Assembly: GCA_964648005.1 (NCBI GenBank)
Contig: CAZYKR010000063.1
Coordinates: forward strand, 1 to 18,067
Direction: 5' to 3'
DNA: 18,067 bases
Origin: JAGQTE01 sp964648005
GTDB lineage: Bacteria; Actinomycetota; Acidimicrobiia; Acidimicrobiales; Acidimicrobilacustridaceae
How positions within the stretch are numbered: the stretch's first letter is position 1; each line of letters starts with the position of its first letter. Below, one piece after another: positions 15,167 through 18,067 of this stretch. Under the pieces are notes generated by a model, which searched no databases, was not told the origin of the DNA, and saw only the letters and a program-made list of their open reading frames with translations. The position numbers and the translations under genes were made by a program.

Positions 15167-15633
15167 TGCTCGACCGGTGCGGCGCCGGCCGGGTTGAGCG
15201 GCCCGCGCAGCGGCACGATCATCATCGAGAAGTCCGCCGTGGCGACGAGGTTGTCGTCGGTGTCGGCGACCTTGCACTCCACGACGATGAGCTGACGTCC
15301 CTTGCGGATGACCTCGGCCCGGGCGACGACCATCTCCGTCTTGGCCCGGCCCAGGTAGCGCACGTGCATGTCGGCGGTGACGAGCGACTCCTTGAAGGGG
15401 TCGAAGCCACTGAAGCGCGCCGCCGCCATGGCGCACGCCACGTCGACCATGGTGGCGATGGCGCCGCCGTGCAGGTTCGCCGTGAACCCGAAGGCGTTCG
15501 GCTGCACCGGCATGCGCACCTCGGCGCGCGGTGAGCCCTCGTCGGGCGTGTCCCAGTCGAGCTGCAGCAGCTCGTGCAGCGGGATCACCACCTCGCGGGC
15601 CGCGACGGCCGTCTCCTCGTAGGACTCCCCCAT
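15148..15633 (-). CDS. PaaI-like hotdog-fold thioesterase
   Basis: The 161-residue protein has the PaaI/acyl-CoA thioesterase pattern 'NAFGFTANLHGGAIATMVDV', with His55-Gly-Gly and Asp64 at the active site. It continues with 'LVTADMHVRYLGRAKTEMVV', 'AEVIRKGRQLIVVECKVAD' and 'LVATADFSMMIV', the standard hotdog strand order. The expected reaction is hydrolysis of an acyl- or aryl-CoA thioester in the cytoplasm. The start at ATG 15633 is fixed by GAGGGAG a few bases upstream, which overlaps the stop region of the P450 gene only ten bases away. This implies co-transcription and perhaps translational coupling. A longer in-frame opening upstream is a shadow of the P450 gene. The last codons lie inside a strong GC hairpin. 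Confidence 0.9.
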   Translation of the reverse strand: MGESYEETAVAAREVVIPLHELLQLDWDTPDEGSPRAEVRMPVQPNAFGFTANLHGGAIATMVDVACAMAAARFSGFDPFKESLVTADMHVRYLGRAKTEMVVARAEVIRKGRQLIVVECKVADTDDNLVATADFSMMIVPLRGPLNPAGAAPVEHGAPEL

Positions 15634-15643
15634 CAGCGCTCCC

Positions 15644-16915
15644 TCAGCGGGCGTCGATCGTACAGGTGAGCGGCAGGGCGTCCATGCCGCGGATGAACAT
15701 GCGGGTGTTCCACCGGGCCGGCCCCGCCAGCTCGATGTCGTGCACCCGATCGAGCAACGCGTCGAAGGCGATCTCGGCCTGCATCCGAGCCAGGTGTGAG
15801 CCCAGACAGGCGTGCGGGCCGGCGCCGAACTGCAGGTGCTGGCCGGCGTCGGGCCGGTCGATGACGACCCGGTCGGCGTTGTCGCCCCACCGGCGCGGGT
15901 CGCGGTTGGCCGATGCCGGGCTGGCGAAGACCACCTCGCCGGCGGGCAGCTCCACGTCGCCGACCGTCGTCGGCTGGGTCGTGATGCGCCGCACGAACTG
16001 GTTCGGCCCGTCGAAGCGCAACAGCTCCGAGACGGCGTTGCGCAGGAGGCTGCGGTCGGCGCGCAGCGCGGCGAGCTGATCGGGTTGGCGCACCAGGGCG
16101 TACATCCCGGCACCGATCAGCGACGCCGTCGGTTCGTGCCCGGCCATGTAGAGGGTGACGAGCTGCGACATGACCTCGTCGCGCGTCAGCACCTCGCCGT
16201 CCTCGACGGCGTGCACCAGCGTCGACACGAGGCCGTCGTCGGGGTTGGCCCGCTTCTCGTCGGCGACCGCCTCGAGGTACGAGTACATCTCGTCGAGACC
16301 GGCGAGGCACTCCGCCTGCTCGGCCGCCGACAGGATCGGGTCGACGGCTCGGGCCACGCACTGGGTCCAGTAGCGGAACTGCGGGTGGTCCTCGCCGGGG
16401 ATGCCGAGCATCTCGGAGATGATCTCGACCGGCAGCGGGTAGGCGAAGTCGGCGATCAGGTCGATCTCGGCGCGCCCGTCACCCTCACCGTGCGCGTCGT
16501 GCAGCCGGTCGAGCGCGTCGTGCACCCGGTCGACGATCATCTGGCGCAACGCCTCGATCTGGCGCGGCTTGAACGGGTCGGCCATCAGCTTGCGGACGCG
16601 GGCGTGGTCGGGGTCGTCGAGCAGCACGACGGTCTGCTGGCCCCGCGAGCGGCCCTCGAGGTGCGACAGCTCGATCTCGGTCACCGGCGTCGGCGTGGCC
16701 TTGCGCACGTCCGAGCTGATCGACGGGTCGCGCAGCAACTTGCCGACGTCGTCGAAGCGGGTGACGACCCACCCGTGCAGCAGGCCGGAGCGGTGCACCG
16801 GATCCTCGTCGCGCAGGCGGGCGTACTGGGGGTAGGGGTCGTCGACGAAGCCGGGGGCGAAGGGGTTGAACCGCACCGGCTCGTCGGTCGTCGGGTCGGA
16901 CGTCGTGGTCGTCAC
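15644..16915 (-). CDS. Cytochrome P450 monooxygenase
   Basis: This 423-residue soluble bacterial P450 carries a helix-C-like 'DDPDHARVRKLM', the I-helix 'LYMAGHEPTASLIG' (AGHE at 258-261), ExxR as 'SELLRF' (Glu297, Arg300) and the haem loop 'FGAGPHACLGSHLA' with axial Cys370. It would hydroxylate a small organic substrate using electrons from a ferredoxin not found in the window. The GTG at 16915 is preferred because GGAG lies five bases upstream; the GTG at 16921 overlaps that GGAG and so is unlikely. An oddity is Pro where most P450s have the first Thr after AGHE; a Thr follows one residue later. It sits 46 bases after the amidohydrolase stop and ten bases before the thioesterase start, so the three genes are likely one operon. 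Class and substrate are unknown. Confidence 0.93.
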   Translation of the reverse strand: MTTTTSDPTTDEPVRFNPFAPGFVDDPYPQYARLRDEDPVHRSGLLHGWVVTRFDDVGKLLRDPSISSDVRKATPTPVTEIELSHLEGRSRGQQTVVLLDDPDHARVRKLMADPFKPRQIEALRQMIVDRVHDALDRLHDAHGEGDGRAEIDLIADFAYPLPVEIISEMLGIPGEDHPQFRYWTQCVARAVDPILSAAEQAECLAGLDEMYSYLEAVADEKRANPDDGLVSTLVHAVEDGEVLTRDEVMSQLVTLYMAGHEPTASLIGAGMYALVRQPDQLAALRADRSLLRNAVSELLRFDGPNQFVRRITTQPTTVGDVELPAGEVVFASPASANRDPRRWGDNADRVVIDRPDAGQHLQFGAGPHACLGSHLARMQAEIAFDALLDRVHDIELAGPARWNTRMFIRGMDALPLTCTIDAR

Positions 16916-16924
16916 GCGCACTCC
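16915..16924 (-). promoter_or_regulatory. Ribosome binding site that decides the P450 start
   Basis: On the minus strand the sequence reads GGAGTGCGCGTG. The GGAG (16921-16924) is spaced five bases from GTG 16915, but overlaps the first base of the alternative GTG at 16921. Confidence 0.65.
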
Positions 16925-16961
16925 AGGGTCAGGGCCAAGTTCGAGCAGGAGGGGTCAGCCG

Positions 16962-18067
16962 TCAGGCGATGGCGGCGGGCAGCACCTCGATGCCGGTCAG
17001 CCACGGTCGGCCGGCCTCGGCAAGGGGTGCCCACTTGGCCGACGGGTCCTCGGTCTGTCCCAGCGCCTCGGGCGTCGGGCCGATGCGGTCGACCAGCGGC
17101 TGGAGCGCGGCGGCGTCGAAGCCGTAGACCTCGGCGGCGTTCAAGCCGAGGATCTGCGCCGTCTCGTGGCGGGGGATGTCGCAGAACGCCTCGCGCAGGA
17201 ACCGCTCCGTGTGCGGCCAGGTGCCCTCGGGATGCGGGAAGTCGTTGCCCCAGCACAGGTTGCCGACGCCGATCTCGTAGCGGCGCGCCAGCTCGCGCCG
17301 CAGCAGGTTCGACGCTCCGATGAAGCAGTTGCGGTCGAAGTACTCGCTGGGGCGCATCGACATGTTGGCGGTGAGCTGGTCACCGAGCTTGCGCGAGCCG
17401 TGGTCGCGCTCGAACACCAGATCCATGCGCCACAGCAGGTCGCTCACCCAGAACGCCCCGCACTCGGCCACGCCGAAGCGCAGGCCCGGGAACCGCTCGA
17501 ACACGCCGGACCAGATCAGGAACTGCAGCGGCCGGGTCGACCAGAACCGCACCTCGGTGGTGAAGATGCCGACGTGCGGGCCGTACGAGGCACGGTCGGC
17601 GACGCCCGAGTGCACGTGCACCGGCATCGACAGCTCCTCGCACACCGACCACACCGGGTCGTAGCAGGGGTCGTGGTACGGGGCGAACGGCTGCCACATC
17701 GGCGGGATCAAGATGCCGCCGCGCAATCCGGACGCGTGCGCCCGGCGGATCTCGGTGACGGCGGCGTCGATGTCGACGATCACCGGCACGATGGCAATGC
17801 CGGCTCGTCGCTCGGGACTGTCGGCGCACAGCTCGGCGAGCCAGCGGTTGTGTGCCCGGGCGCCCGCCATCAACAGCTCGGGCGGCGTGTCGCCGGAGAC
17901 GGCGAGGCCGGCGCCGAACGGTGCCGAGGCGCCGGAGGTGACCGAGTCGGCGTCGGGGAAGATGACCTCACCCGCCACGCCGTCGGCGTCGAGCTCCTTG
18001 TCCCGGCGCGCCGCATCCCACCCGCCACGCAGGCCCTCGGCGTTCTCCGCCTGCCACTCCTCGGCGA
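16962..18067 (-). CDS. Amidohydrolase family 2 protein (metal-dependent hydrolase/decarboxylase); 5' end beyond window
   Basis: At least 367 residues are visible. The frame is open to the right edge and the codons above the GTG at 17978 read as protein: 'EGLRGGWDAARRDKELDADG' then 'VAGEVIFPDADS', the usual early part of this family. The internal GTG is therefore not the true start. Motifs seen are 'SMPVHVHSGVA' (likely metal-ligand His, about 17610-17618), 'RPLQFLIWSGVFERFPGLRF', 'GVAECGAFW' and 'CWGNDFPHPEGTWP' with the catalytic Asp near 17243. This is the PF04909 amidohydrolase-2 (ACMSD/resorcylate-decarboxylase-like) fold. The N-terminal HxH metal motif would lie off the window. Known relatives decarboxylate or hydrolyse aromatic or ring-fission compounds. 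With the P450 and thioesterase just downstream it probably takes part in the breakdown of an aromatic or terpenoid compound; this is inferred. Confidence 0.88.
   Translation of the reverse strand, partial: AEEWQAENAEGLRGGWDAARRDKELDADGVAGEVIFPDADSVTSGASAPFGAGLAVSGDTPPELLMAGARAHNRWLAELCADSPERRAGIAIVPVIVDIDAAVTEIRRAHASGLRGGILIPPMWQPFAPYHDPCYDPVWSVCEELSMPVHVHSGVADRASYGPHVGIFTTEVRFWSTRPLQFLIWSGVFERFPGLRFGVAECGAFWVSDLLWRMDLVFERDHGSRKLGDQLTANMSMRPSEYFDRNCFIGASNLLRRELARRYEIGVGNLCWGNDFPHPEGTWPHTERFLREAFCDIPRHETAQILGLNAAEVYGFDAAALQPLVDRIGPTPEALGQTEDPSAKWAPLAEAGRPWLTGIEVLPAAIA

Noticed and set aside
15148..16113. A 321-codon version of the thioesterase gene starting inside the P450 gene
   Set aside because: The extra N-terminus is an out-of-frame translation of the P450 coding sequence; the ATG at 15633 has its own good ribosome binding site and gives the usual family length.
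15812..17323. A 503-codon plus-strand frame opposite the P450 and amidohydrolase genes
   Set aside because: Low-complexity Arg/Val/Gly composition and antisense to two genes with complete catalytic motifs.
16965..17978. Treating GTG 17978 as the start of the amidohydrolase
   Set aside because: Upstream codons to the window edge read as conserved family sequence and no ribosome binding site lies before that GTG.
1..18067. tRNA, rRNA, insertion sequence or prophage genes
   Set aside because: Nothing with cloverleaf pattern, ribosomal RNA cores, transposase motifs or terminal inverted repeats around a transposase was found by eye.

Overview
The window is very GC-rich, with coding frames that strongly favour G/C at third positions. 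The gene families point to an actinobacterium, most likely of the Acidimicrobiia (Ilumatobacter-like) type. The pointers are a secreted protein ending in the actinobacterial 'PxRLVDTR' domain, a DUF6777 membrane protein, a mycothiol-dependent-isomerase-like (DinB fold) protein, and a P450/amidohydrolase/hotdog-thioesterase catabolic cluster. The lineage is inferred from family content, not from any marker gene.

Layout. (1) Positions 3-8387, minus strand: one uninterrupted reading frame of at least 2,795 codons that runs off the left edge. It encodes a giant secreted surface protein: signal peptide, about 13 FG-GAP/VCBS-type repeats, a CARDB-like domain, an IPT/TIG-like domain, nine carboxypeptidase-regulatory-like beta-sandwich repeats, a helical module, an Asp/Pro linker, a 'FENDP' domain and a C-terminal LDTR domain. 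(2) Positions 8665-10023, minus: a single-pass membrane protein with a Pro/Gly/Gln/Tyr repeat N-terminus and a DUF6777 extracellular domain. (3) Positions 10356-10940, minus: a maleylpyruvate-isomerase-like gene interrupted by one in-frame TAG. (4) Positions 11148-11870, plus: an alpha/beta hydrolase, divergent from the broken gene and preceded by a 40-bp tandem repeat carrying a GTGCGCAC dyad. (5) Positions 12052-13176 minus and about 13280-13819 plus: a FUSC-family membrane protein and a divergent TetR regulator. (6) Positions 13932-15056, plus: a secreted HAF-repeat protein. (7) Positions 15148-18067, minus: an apparent operon of amidohydrolase (5' end off the window), cytochrome P450 and PaaI-like thioesterase.

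Three intergenic gaps (8388-8664, 10024-10355, 11871-12051) each hold a related, structured inverted-repeat element with GCAGAT...ATCTGC arms and an ACTCGAT-like flank. Two stem positions change in a compensatory way between copies. No annotated gene explains this family, and it is the least ordinary signal here.

How the genes work together: the left half looks like cell-surface and secreted material (giant adhesin-like protein, DUF6777 protein, HAF protein). The right half looks like small-molecule catabolism or detoxification with local regulation (TetR/FUSC pair; amidohydrolase, P450 and thioesterase). No rRNA, tRNA, CRISPR array, transposase or phage gene was seen.
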